NCBI RefSeq assembly: GCF_000315055.1
Contig: NZ_BAER01000017.1
Coordinates: 248,001 to 312,000 of the forward strand
Length of the DNA stretch: 64,000 nt
Reading direction: 5' to 3'
From: Paraglaciecola polaris LMG 21857
Lineage (GTDB): Bacteria > Pseudomonadota > Gammaproteobacteria > Enterobacterales > Alteromonadaceae
The notes under the pieces are model-generated. The model worked only from the letters and a program-made list of their open reading frames with translations. It had not been told where the DNA came from and did no database searches. Of the stretch, positions 53,148 to 61,092 are shown piece after piece; the stretch's first letter is position 1; the number at the start of each line of letters is the position of its first letter. The position numbers and the translations under genes are program-made.

Positions 53148-54131
53148 TTAAAACATACGTGACACAAACTGATAGGCATTGCTGGATTGCTCGATGGGCT
53201 CATCGCTGGTTTGAATAGCCTGCTGGGCAACAGCCGCCGCTGGGTTATCAGCAAATAAAAGACCAGCATAATCAAAATCAACAATGGCATCACTCATGGT
53301 GCTGCCGGTATAACTCTCAACAAGTAAGTCAACCGCCGAAAGTGCCAATCCTGTTGGGCCACCATACAAAAATCCACCCGCCAAACTTGCAGCGGCGCTC
53401 ATATGCTCGCCGGTCATGTCTTGATACAAACTCGAAACTATTGGCACATGCTGGGCGATGTTTATCGTGTCAAACACCTCATTTAATCCGAGACCATCCT
53501 CACCAAATGAATACTGCCCCACGTCCTGTAAAAATGTACTTGCAGGCTCAGTAATGCTATTACTTTTAAGCAATGCGCTACTGTTGGTGATTGCCCCGCT
53601 TTGACCAACACTTGAATCAGTAATATTTGTTAACGAACTGAATAAACTCGTTTGTAAATTGCTCAGTAAGTTTGACTGCATACTGGAAATAGATTGCTCA
53701 GAAAATGAAGCGCCTAGATCTGACATCAGTGCACTTGTGCCTTCAGCTCCTTCCCCAAGAAGCCCACCAAATAAGTTGGCGTTTAATGACGCCATTAATT
53801 GTTGTTGAATTTGGGCAATGCTTTCATCGGCACTGATAGCACCACTGATTAATGATTCACCTGATACAGCACCAGAAGTCATATTTGATGAAATCAACGC
53901 AGCAGCCCCATCAGATACAGCGGTTTTCGATGGGGAGTTATTGCTTGTTGCCCCCTGTAGGCTCGCCAATAAATCTGCGAAGTAGGCACCAACACCAGTA
54001 ACACTTTCCAATGAGGATGAACTTCCAGTGTCCGCTGTGGTGGAACTAACTGTCTCACTATTAGTGCCTGATATTAACGAAGCGTCAGCCCCTAGAATAT
54101 TACTTGCTGAGAATTGCTCAATGATACTCAC
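53148..54131 (-). CDS. Low-complexity protein beside flgH-flgT, function unknown
   Basis: A 327-residue protein, Ser/Ala/Leu/Gly-rich and acidic, with no signal peptide. The N-terminal half is Ser/Thr-rich (TSSTTADTGSSSSLE) and contains repeated short helical units (QQQLMASLNANLFGGLLGEG, then SSMQSNLLSNLQTSLFSSL). A Gly/Ala/Leu block (MSAAASLAGGFLYGGPTGLALSAVDLL, about 243-270) could insert in or associate with a membrane. It is divergent from the flgH-flgT pair, sharing about 160 bases of intergenic DNA. That position hints at a flagellar or surface role, but I recognise no family. Confidence 0.7.
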   Translation of the reverse strand: MSIIEQFSASNILGADASLISGTNSETVSSTTADTGSSSSLESVTGVGAYFADLLASLQGATSNNSPSKTAVSDGAAALISSNMTSGAVSGESLISGAISADESIAQIQQQLMASLNANLFGGLLGEGAEGTSALMSDLGASFSEQSISSMQSNLLSNLQTSLFSSLTNITDSSVGQSGAITNSSALLKSNSITEPASTFLQDVGQYSFGEDGLGLNEVFDTINIAQHVPIVSSLYQDMTGEHMSAAASLAGGFLYGGPTGLALSAVDLLVESYTGSTMSDAIVDFDYAGLLFADNPAAAVAQQAIQTSDEPIEQSSNAYQFVSRMF

Positions 54132-54288
54132 TGCGTCCCCTGAATTTACGTCTATAAAAAATTTAGTATTAATATCAATGTCATATCAGAACTAAAGGGA
54201 ACACAGCATAAAACTTACTTAACTTTGCAAAACTGACCTTTCATTACACAACCTTGACACTACTCATACAGACAAGGTTTGGGGGAAT

Positions 54289-55074
54289 ATGCGACCATCA
54301 TTCTTTGCTTACTCATTTGAATATAAAGTCATGTTAATCAGAATCTTAACTGTTTGGTTGGTCGTTTTCATCGCCGCATGCAGCACCTCGGTACCCAATG
54401 ACGAGCAGGTCATTGCCAGTAGCCCCACTAATCCAAATGTACAGCAACGGGCGATTGAAGTAAGCACTACAGGGCCTGAGCGCGGCGAACCCGAATTTCG
54501 TCCTGTGCGCGTTGATCCATTCCCTTCAGTAAAGGTGCCTACAGGCTCATTGTTCGATCCCGACAACCTTGTGGGCTTATATCAACGTAACAATCGCTAC
54601 CGAGTGGGCGACATGATTTTGGTCCAACTGGCTGAAAAGACGTCATCAAAGAAGTCGCTCAACTTTAAACGTGATAAAAGTGGAAACTTCACGCTTGACC
54701 CTGTCACGGTCAATGCGGGTTCGCTCAAAATTAACGGCGATAATTTGAATGCCGATTTCGAACAAGAAAACGAATTCGACAGCTCAGCTGAAACCAAGCA
54801 AAACAATTCATTAGAAGGAGACGTAACCGTTTACGTCCTTGAAATTATGCCAAACGGAAACTTGTTGGTAGCAGGAGAAAAATGGATGACTCTGAACAAA
54901 GGTGAAGAATACATTCGGTTTTCAGGGGAAATACGGCCTACTGATATCGACAACGACAATACGGTTAGCTCAGTAAAAATCGGTAACTCTCGGATCGAAT
55001 TCAGCGGAAAAGGTGAATTACAGGACAATCAAGAATCGTCCATATTAGGAAAACTATTTGGCATTCTCGAGTAA
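54289..55074 (+). CDS. flgH: FlgH-like flagellar L-ring protein
   Basis: A 261-residue lipoprotein of the FlgH family. Lipobox FIAAC (Cys about 31 from this start). The body shows GSLFDPDNLVGLYQ, YRVGDMILVQLAEKTSSKKS, MPNGNLLVAGEKWMTLNKGEEY and FSGEIRPTDIDNDNTV, which follow E. coli FlgH. FlgH builds the L-ring in the outer membrane around the rod. The ATG at 54289 follows GGGGG; an internal ATG at 54331 gives a shorter, classical signal. No other rod or hook gene is nearby except flgT, which abuts it. It may be a second copy serving a polar flagellum, or a relocated gene. Confidence 0.87.
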   Translation: MRPSFFAYSFEYKVMLIRILTVWLVVFIAACSTSVPNDEQVIASSPTNPNVQQRAIEVSTTGPERGEPEFRPVRVDPFPSVKVPTGSLFDPDNLVGLYQRNNRYRVGDMILVQLAEKTSSKKSLNFKRDKSGNFTLDPVTVNAGSLKINGDNLNADFEQENEFDSSAETKQNNSLEGDVTVYVLEIMPNGNLLVAGEKWMTLNKGEEYIRFSGEIRPTDIDNDNTVSSVKIGNSRIEFSGKGELQDNQESSILGKLFGILE

Positions 55075-56265
55075 ATGATGACCTTACGTTTCTCCCCATT
55101 CATTTATCTATTTGGCTTAATAGCATGTGCCATGTTCAGCCCCTATACCTCGGCGGTTTGGTATCAAGGTAACGCGCAGCTGGCCGTTAACGGTGCCGAT
55201 TTAAATGCCATTCGCGTGGCAGCGATTAAAAATGCCATTGCCGACGCCTCATTTCAACACGGCATCATGATCACCGCCAAGGATATTTCCTTGGACGGGT
55301 TACTGCAAAGTAGTAAAACGGAATTACGCAGCGAAGGTAAAATACGCAGAGTCGAGATCCTCAGTGAAGAAGTCATCGAGGATGTTTTACACGTGTTTGT
55401 GAAAGTAGATATTGAACCCTTATTCGATTGCAGTCATGACAACTACATGCGTGCCTTACTGGTTACGCAATTACCCGTATTGAAACCAACACAAGCCAGC
55501 CATGGTGCAATATTTGACTTAGGTCCTCAGGTTAGTAGGCGTGTTGAACAACAATTATTGTCAGATGAACTGGTGGCTAAAGTACAGCTTATCAATCAGA
55601 TTTTCACGCCTAAAAGCGTGCTGCAAGAACCCACTTTTAATTATATCTCGGATACCGCCCGCTACCTTGCGAATCAATACCACAGCCAATTTGTACTCTT
55701 TGGTTATATCCGAGACATCAGTTTGTTCGAGCAAACCACCAAAGGGTTGATAGACGACGATGTTGCGCTTAGACGCAATTTCACCTTACAGTTGCATCTG
55801 TTTGATGCGTTTAACAACAAAATGCTCCTAAGCAACAGCTATCATGGTGAAGCCGATTGGGACTTCAAGACTACCTATCCGGTAGATACCTACAACAGTC
55901 TATTTTGGCGCAGTGGCTATGGACGAGTCATATTGAACACAGTTAACAGCGCGGTAATTGATATCAGTAATACTCTCACTTGCCAGAAGACCTTGGGGCA
56001 AATTATCCATAAAAATAACCAACACATCATTATTAATATCGGCAGTGAAATGGGCGTGGCTGAAGGAGACAGGTTTCAGTTAATAAAAAGTGAATCGGTA
56101 CCTGCGCAAAATGGGGATATGTTCAACATGTTAACCAGCGAAAAAGAGCATGAGTTAACCGTCACCAGTGTGGATGCTCAAACCGCGACACTCACCAGCA
56201 GCAATGCCAGCTTATTCGACAATAGCCACTTATTTGACCTCGTCAGTCCGCTTGCGGGGTATTAA
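55075..56265 (+). CDS. flgT: FlgT-like flagellar assembly protein
   Basis: A 396-residue exported protein, similar in length to Vibrio FlgT (about 377). A signal peptide (about 1-27, ending TSA) is followed by FlgT N-domain features (NAIRVAAIKNAIADASFQHG), the middle domain with VLFGYIRDISLF, and a C-domain near GSEMGVAEGDRFQLI. FlgT forms the H-ring around the basal body of sodium-driven polar flagella and stabilises the stator. The gene starts directly at the flgH stop, so the two are co-transcribed. Sodium-driven motility fits the marine setting and the presence of NhaB. Confidence 0.86.
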   Translation: MMTLRFSPFIYLFGLIACAMFSPYTSAVWYQGNAQLAVNGADLNAIRVAAIKNAIADASFQHGIMITAKDISLDGLLQSSKTELRSEGKIRRVEILSEEVIEDVLHVFVKVDIEPLFDCSHDNYMRALLVTQLPVLKPTQASHGAIFDLGPQVSRRVEQQLLSDELVAKVQLINQIFTPKSVLQEPTFNYISDTARYLANQYHSQFVLFGYIRDISLFEQTTKGLIDDDVALRRNFTLQLHLFDAFNNKMLLSNSYHGEADWDFKTTYPVDTYNSLFWRSGYGRVILNTVNSAVIDISNTLTCQKTLGQIIHKNNQHIIINIGSEMGVAEGDRFQLIKSESVPAQNGDMFNMLTSEKEHELTVTSVDAQTATLTSSNASLFDNSHLFDLVSPLAGY

Positions 56266-56274
56266 CCTAACGTC

Positions 56275-56619
56275 TTACTCGGGACAATAACGACTGCTAA
56301 ATCCGACAGGATCACGCGTAAAGTATTCAACGCAGGCGGCGCAAATGCAGCGCTGCCCTTTGCTGCTCAGCGGCACTAAATCAATTAATTCATGTGGTAT
56401 TTTTTGTACAAAACACCAACAGCCAGTTTGCTTGTCCATGTCACTCAAGTTGTCGGGATAAAGCGCGTCTTGCGACAAGTCATTATCCGCTTTTAGCGGC
56501 ATTACATTTTGAACCGCTTCTGGGGAAGAAACGGAACGGTTGGCACTGACACTCATGCACTTATTATCATACTGACAAAACGGGCAGCGCAAGGTGATAG
56601 CAATCGGTAACGTATTCAT
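56275..56619 (-). CDS. Cysteine-rich CWC-family protein
   Basis: A 114-residue protein starting MNTLPIAITLRCPFC, with AAGG upstream of the ATG at 56619. Two CxxC-type pairs frame a central CWC (TGCWCFVQKIPHELIDLVP) and a C-terminal pair (RCICAACVEYF), the PF14375 pattern. The middle of the protein (about 20-55) is unusually long and Ser/Asn/Asp-rich for this short family. It probably binds zinc. Function is unknown. It converges on flgT, nine bases away. Confidence 0.8.
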   Translation of the reverse strand: MNTLPIAITLRCPFCQYDNKCMSVSANRSVSSPEAVQNVMPLKADNDLSQDALYPDNLSDMDKQTGCWCFVQKIPHELIDLVPLSSKGQRCICAACVEYFTRDPVGFSSRYCPE

Positions 56620-56761
56620 GTGCAGCCTTTCATGTAAAAGCGATCCCCAGCAAAGCATTTAGTTAACTTATTATCGTCTTGTTTTAAGGGTTACGCTTCA
56701 ATGTTTAACCCTTAATGTCACCAGACTTAACGCTTTCGATATGTCAAAAGTGCAAGTAGCC

Positions 56762-58264
56762 TTATGCCAACTTGGCGGCCTGAATTGCGAGTCCTTCGCA
56801 CACAGAATTAAATGCATCGCCTTGCATAACCGGCAAATGGGGTAACATGATCTCCTCTAGCTCTTTTTTCACTATGGGCGACAAACTCATGCCGCCCGTA
56901 ATAAATAACATTTGCGGCTGCTCGGCGCTATTTTGCAAACACTCACTAACCAAAGCCTTCACTTTTCTTAACCAAGATTGCATCGAACGGCTAAGCTCTT
57001 CGATAGTAATATCCACGTCGTAGTCCGGCTCAATATAATGCAGCGGCAGAGTAATGATGTCTTTAGAAGAGAGCATTTCTTTGGCCAATCGGGCTGAATT
57101 AACTAACCTAGCTGACAATTTTTGTTCCTGAACGGCCAATAAACGTCCTAACATCTTTGACTCTTTCACGTCGGACTTGGTTTGCACAATCTCAAGCCAC
57201 GACTCATCGGAGAAAAATCGATTAAGTTTGGGAATATCGTCTACCGCACACATATCTGAAAAAAACGTTGGTGGTACGGGCAATCCATTACGCATCAGTA
57301 AACCGCGTCCCATGGTGGGCGCAATTGATTGAATAATGAGATTTTTATCACATTCCATACCTCCTAGACGGGCGCCCGTAACAGACAACACATCTTGTTG
57401 CCGGTCAAGGTTAGCCTGTTTAGCGGGTGATAATTTAATGCAACAGATATCTGTGGTGCCACCACCAATATCTGCCACCAACACGTTGGTATGATTATCC
57501 AGGGTGCGCTCAATTTTGTAAGCCGCAGCGATAGGCTCTTCAAGAAATTCAATCTGATTAAAACCTGCCTGTGTGGCAGCCTGGGTCATAATGTCAACGG
57601 CTTGTTTATTTCCTTCATGGCCTCGGGTGCCATGAAACTTCACCGGTCGGCCAATTACGGCAGTGTCTACTGGCATGTTAAGCTGTTGCTCAGCACTTAA
57701 ACGGAAGAACTCTAATTGCTTGGCGATCAAGCCGACAAATGCCTGCTGTTGTCCGGCGACCAAGTTAGCCCCTAAAAAGTTTTTAGGCGAGTAAATAAGC
57801 CGACCTTTATCAGGGGTTTTGAGGTAACGTTTAAAACCTTCTTCACCGAAGGCAAATTTCCCCGTTTCCACCAGTTGTTTTAACGGCAGGTCCTGCACCG
57901 TCATGTCTTTCAACAAAAGCTCAATGGCCCGGCGTTGCAACGCCGGCAGATTATGCAATTCAGCACGAAAGTCGTCGATTTGATCACTGAAACGTTGCTG
58001 TTCTTTGCCATCTTGGGCTTCGTAATACCCTTCTTTGGCCTTATCAATCTGTTCAGTGATCGCACGCTTTATTTGTGCGACTTTTGCTTCAATCATCGAG
58101 GTCGGCGGTGTAGGCAGCTCATTTTCATAGTAGATAAAAACCGACGAACGGATCTTATTTGCCCCATCAATATTGGGATCGAGCTTGATAAAGTGATGCT
58201 GTTGCCCGTCGAAATAAGACACCTCAGAATTTGAAGTCCCATAATCTATACCTATTGCTGCCAT
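56762..58264 (-). CDS. yegD: YegD-like Hsp70-family ATPase
   Basis: A 500-residue ASKHA ATPase. The phosphate-1 loop is IGIDYGTSNSEVSYFDG; the phosphate-2 region is VLVADIGGGTTDICCIKLS; the adenosine-binding segment near the end is MLFITGGMSLSP. It lacks the C-terminal substrate-binding domain of DnaK, as does E. coli YegD (about 450 residues). The ATG at 58264 is preferred over a GTG two codons earlier, though neither has a good ribosome site. YegD proteins are diverged chaperone relatives of unknown partner. It appears monocistronic. Confidence 0.9.
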   Translation of the reverse strand: MAAIGIDYGTSNSEVSYFDGQQHHFIKLDPNIDGANKIRSSVFIYYENELPTPPTSMIEAKVAQIKRAITEQIDKAKEGYYEAQDGKEQQRFSDQIDDFRAELHNLPALQRRAIELLLKDMTVQDLPLKQLVETGKFAFGEEGFKRYLKTPDKGRLIYSPKNFLGANLVAGQQQAFVGLIAKQLEFFRLSAEQQLNMPVDTAVIGRPVKFHGTRGHEGNKQAVDIMTQAATQAGFNQIEFLEEPIAAAYKIERTLDNHTNVLVADIGGGTTDICCIKLSPAKQANLDRQQDVLSVTGARLGGMECDKNLIIQSIAPTMGRGLLMRNGLPVPPTFFSDMCAVDDIPKLNRFFSDESWLEIVQTKSDVKESKMLGRLLAVQEQKLSARLVNSARLAKEMLSSKDIITLPLHYIEPDYDVDITIEELSRSMQSWLRKVKALVSECLQNSAEQPQMLFITGGMSLSPIVKKELEEIMLPHLPVMQGDAFNSVCEGLAIQAAKLA

Positions 58265-58599
58265 ACCCACCGTTCATTTGCCGAAAATAAAGCCGCGAAG
58301 TGTAATGTAAAAATATACTCAATTCATTAACTGTTTTAGTGGATAGGTCGTTATTCCCCGTCTAAACGCTAACTGCTCCATAAGCGTGAAAAGCACAATG
58401 ACACATAGATGCTGACACAACAGACTAAGCTGCCGTAAACACAATTATCTGGCGCAATAAATAGCTAATGAATGGCATCGTTCTGGGCGTTAAGAAAAAT
58501 AAGGGCTATGGCTATCCAATAATGAACCACTTAGTATGCTCATTATTGGTGTTTTCTAAATTCAGCGAACGTCATGTAAATTGACTACGGAGAAGCAAT
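58265..58599. other. Divergent intergenic region, no gene recognised
   Basis: About 330 bases between the YegD-like and MscS genes. It should contain both promoters. GGAGAAG before the MscS ATG is the only clear signal. Confidence 0.5.
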
Positions 58600-59571
58600 A
58601 TGAAAATCGTCCTGATGGCTTTGTTGTTTATTTCTTTTAATGGCTATGCCCAGCTGAGCAGCGACCAAGAAATTCCACCTCCTGCTTTTTCTGTCGAAGC
58701 GGCCAGTCAAACCCTACAAGAAACCGTGCTTAAAATTTGGTATGACTTTATAGGACATACCCCTTATATCGTCGTCGCTATATCAGTGTTACTGCTAACG
58801 GGTATTTCATCCATGCTCATTAGCAAGCTAATCGGAAATATGACAGGGCGCAGCAAAATGCGTGGATCACTCAGGGAGCTTACCCAGCGCTTTGCAAGGA
58901 TAATCATCTGGCTATTCGGTATATTGTTAGCCTCGCTGATCGTTTTTCCCGGTCTCACCCCAGCAAAAGCTCTGGGAGGACTAGGATTAGCCTCAGTGGC
59001 CATCGGTTTTGCTTTTAAGGAAATTTTTGAAAACTTCTTTGCCGGTATTTTACTGTTATGGAAGTACCCGTTTGAAAAAGGTGACTTCATAAAATGCCAA
59101 GCAATATTAGGCCGAGTAGAAAACATTTCAGTGCGTATGACTGAATTACGGCAACCTGATGGTGAATTGGTAGTCGTGCCCAATTCATTTTTATTTAAGA
59201 ATCCAGTGTTTGTGCTGACACATGAAAACAGCCGCCGTATGCAAATTATGACGGGCGTTGCTTATTCCGAAGACGCCCAAGCGGCACTGCCCATTATTAA
59301 AAAAGCAGTTGAACGCTGCGAATTAATTGTCAAAGAAAAAGGCGTGGAAGTTTTCCTGAACGGCTTTGGTAGTAGCTCAATGGACATAGAAGTAACTTGG
59401 TGGGCGGATCCTACGCCACTAGGTGAGCGAAAATCACGCAGTGAAGTTGTTGGTGCAATAAAACAAGCTCTTGACGATGCTGGTATCGAAATACCCTTCC
59501 CTTATCGCACGCTGACTTTCAGTGAGCCCTTGCCTGTGCGCTCTGTGGACAACAACAAACCGTCTCAATAA
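58600..59571 (+). CDS. MscS-family mechanosensitive channel
   Basis: A 323-residue channel. A signal peptide-like start (about 1-18) precedes a first segment, TM1 and TM2 (about 50-75 and 95-120), and the pore-lining TM3 LGLASVAIGFAFKEIFENFFAGILLLW (about 127-153), with small-residue packing. The beta domain (KGDFIKCQAILGRVENISVRMTEL) and C-terminal vestibule follow, ending IEIPFPYRTLTF. MscS channels release solutes on hypo-osmotic shock. GGAGAAG is seven bases before the ATG. It stands alone. Confidence 0.93.
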   Translation: MKIVLMALLFISFNGYAQLSSDQEIPPPAFSVEAASQTLQETVLKIWYDFIGHTPYIVVAISVLLLTGISSMLISKLIGNMTGRSKMRGSLRELTQRFARIIIWLFGILLASLIVFPGLTPAKALGGLGLASVAIGFAFKEIFENFFAGILLLWKYPFEKGDFIKCQAILGRVENISVRMTELRQPDGELVVVPNSFLFKNPVFVLTHENSRRMQIMTGVAYSEDAQAALPIIKKAVERCELIVKEKGVEVFLNGFGSSSMDIEVTWWADPTPLGERKSRSEVVGAIKQALDDAGIEIPFPYRTLTFSEPLPVRSVDNNKPSQ

Positions 59572-59697
59572 TGGTGGTTATGCGAGCAAAATGTCTTTTG
59601 CTCTTTTATCGCCCCTTTGCATGCTTAACAGCGACAGATAAGCAGCTCGCTTTTCAGTCGCTATTAGCGATTACCTTTTCAAACGCTCTAGCCAAGG

Positions 59698-60204
59698 TTA
59701 AAATTGCTTTAACATTTTGTCGTTGTAATCATTTGCATCAAGCGTTAACTGATACTGGGCGGCAAGGTTATCAAGCTTTTTTTGTTCGATTGCGAGTTCA
59801 TCCATGATAATAGTGTTGTCATCGAGGTGCCATAATAAACGAGAACCTGCGTAGCTGTAGTGAATAGCCAGTAATGCATCGCCATTGCCTGCGTCTGCCG
59901 CTATTTTTAACTTAGGCATTTTTCGGTTAATTTTATTTAACGCTTGCTTCAATTCCCAGACGTAAACGACTTCGCGCATGTAGTCATGAGTCCGGTATTT
60001 ATTCAGTATCCATCCAATCGTCACACTCGATACAATCACACCGAGTAAGTTCCAGTGAAAGTGGCTACCACTTTCATCAGGGAATAGCGCAATAAGCGCT
60101 TGAGATAGCGTTAAACTGCCAACCGCTAACACGATAATACAGGCGACGATAACTCGGTTTAGATGACGGCGATAACGGGTTTTATTAATTTCAATGAGTT
60201 GCAT
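59698..60204 (-). CDS. DUF3087 family membrane protein
   Basis: A 168-residue protein starting MQLIEINKTRYRRHLNRVI. Two hydrophobic segments (about 18-40 and 53-70) suggest an inner-membrane hairpin, followed by a cytoplasmic helical domain with VYVWELKQALNKINRKMPKL and GNGDALLAIHYSYAGSRLLWHLDDNTI, as I recall for DUF3087. The ATG at 60204 is preferred to one 30 codons upstream because it places the basic segment before the first membrane span. Function is unknown. It lies downstream of, and on the same strand as, the TPR gene. Confidence 0.75.
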   Translation of the reverse strand: MQLIEINKTRYRRHLNRVIVACIIVLAVGSLTLSQALIALFPDESGSHFHWNLLGVIVSSVTIGWILNKYRTHDYMREVVYVWELKQALNKINRKMPKLKIAADAGNGDALLAIHYSYAGSRLLWHLDDNTIIMDELAIEQKKLDNLAAQYQLTLDANDYNDKMLKQF

Positions 60205-60317
60205 AATAACCAAATGTAGAATGACAAATATATAGGTGTGGCACTGGCGACGAAGTAGCGAATTTATGCGTAAAAGATCCGATTTTCGAAACATTTCCCC
60301 CTAACGTTAAGCGCCGT

Positions 60318-61049
60318 TTATTGCTCACTGGCGATCTCGTTTAGCAAAGCATCGACTGCAATACGTCGATATTTATCGGCCATAGGACGATTGGGTCGAG
60401 CCGGTGCTTGCTGCGCGCGAAGCAGATATTCCCGAGCAGTTTTGTTATCCCCATCGTCATACAAGAACTCTGCATAGAAAAAGTTAGCATCTATGCTCTC
60501 GGGGTGAGCCACCACAGCGGATAACAACAGTTTCTCGGCTTTTTTGTCGCTACCAAAGCTTAGCGGCCAGCCCGGCAATTTATGATAAAGCGCCCCTAAG
60601 GTTGTAGTTGCAGCACCATCTAACGCCTGCTTATCGATGGTAATTGATTTTTCAAGTGATATCTTGGCTTCTTTGGCCAGTCCTAACGCACCCGTACCAC
60701 CGATTGCGGCGGCCGCTGTTGATTGACAAATGCCTAACCACGCCCAATTAGCAGCGCTATTGGGCTTTTCTTGGGTGAGCACATGAGCCTGGGCGATTAA
60801 GGCTTTAAAGGCCATTTTTTGCTCTTCGCCCTGTAAGGTGTAATTTACCTTCGCCCATCGTTGTTGCAATGCGTAGAGTTTTGGCGAGACCGCTAACGGG
60901 GCCACGCGCAGTGACATACTCCGGGCGTGTTCTCCTTCCTCAGTATTTGCAATAGCACTTTGCTGACTATAAGCACTCGTTGCTGCAGTCATTGCTAGCC
61001 CAAACGTACTAATCAATAGCACGCCCTGAGATATGTTACGCATTTTCAT
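60318..61049 (-). CDS. Exported TPR-like (TatT-type) helical protein
   Basis: A 243-residue protein with a signal peptide (about 1-28, ending SAYS). The mature protein (about 55-240) is helical with TPR-like pairs, including SAANWAWLGICQSTAAAAI and ANFFYAEFLYDDGDNKTARE. The pattern, including GALYHKLPGWPLSFGSDKKA, resembles the TatT component of TRAP-type transporters and related envelope proteins. It lies between the molybdoenzyme gene and the DUF3087 gene on the same strand; co-transcription with either is unclear. Specific role unknown. Confidence 0.75.
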   Translation of the reverse strand: MKMRNISQGVLLISTFGLAMTAATSAYSQQSAIANTEEGEHARSMSLRVAPLAVSPKLYALQQRWAKVNYTLQGEEQKMAFKALIAQAHVLTQEKPNSAANWAWLGICQSTAAAAIGGTGALGLAKEAKISLEKSITIDKQALDGAATTTLGALYHKLPGWPLSFGSDKKAEKLLLSAVVAHPESIDANFFYAEFLYDDGDNKTAREYLLRAQQAPARPNRPMADKYRRIAVDALLNEIASEQ

Positions 61050-61092
61050 CTTTGTACATTACCTGTGTCATTCAATATAGGGTTGTCGACCA

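Noticed and set aside
52982-53293. 103-codon minus-strand frame beyond the unknown flagellar-linked gene
   Set aside because: It runs through the hairpin terminator and overlaps the end of the gene at 53148-54131 in another frame.
59571-59807. 78-codon plus-strand frame after the MscS gene
   Set aside because: Overlaps the DUF3087 gene end on the other strand and has no ribosome site or signature.
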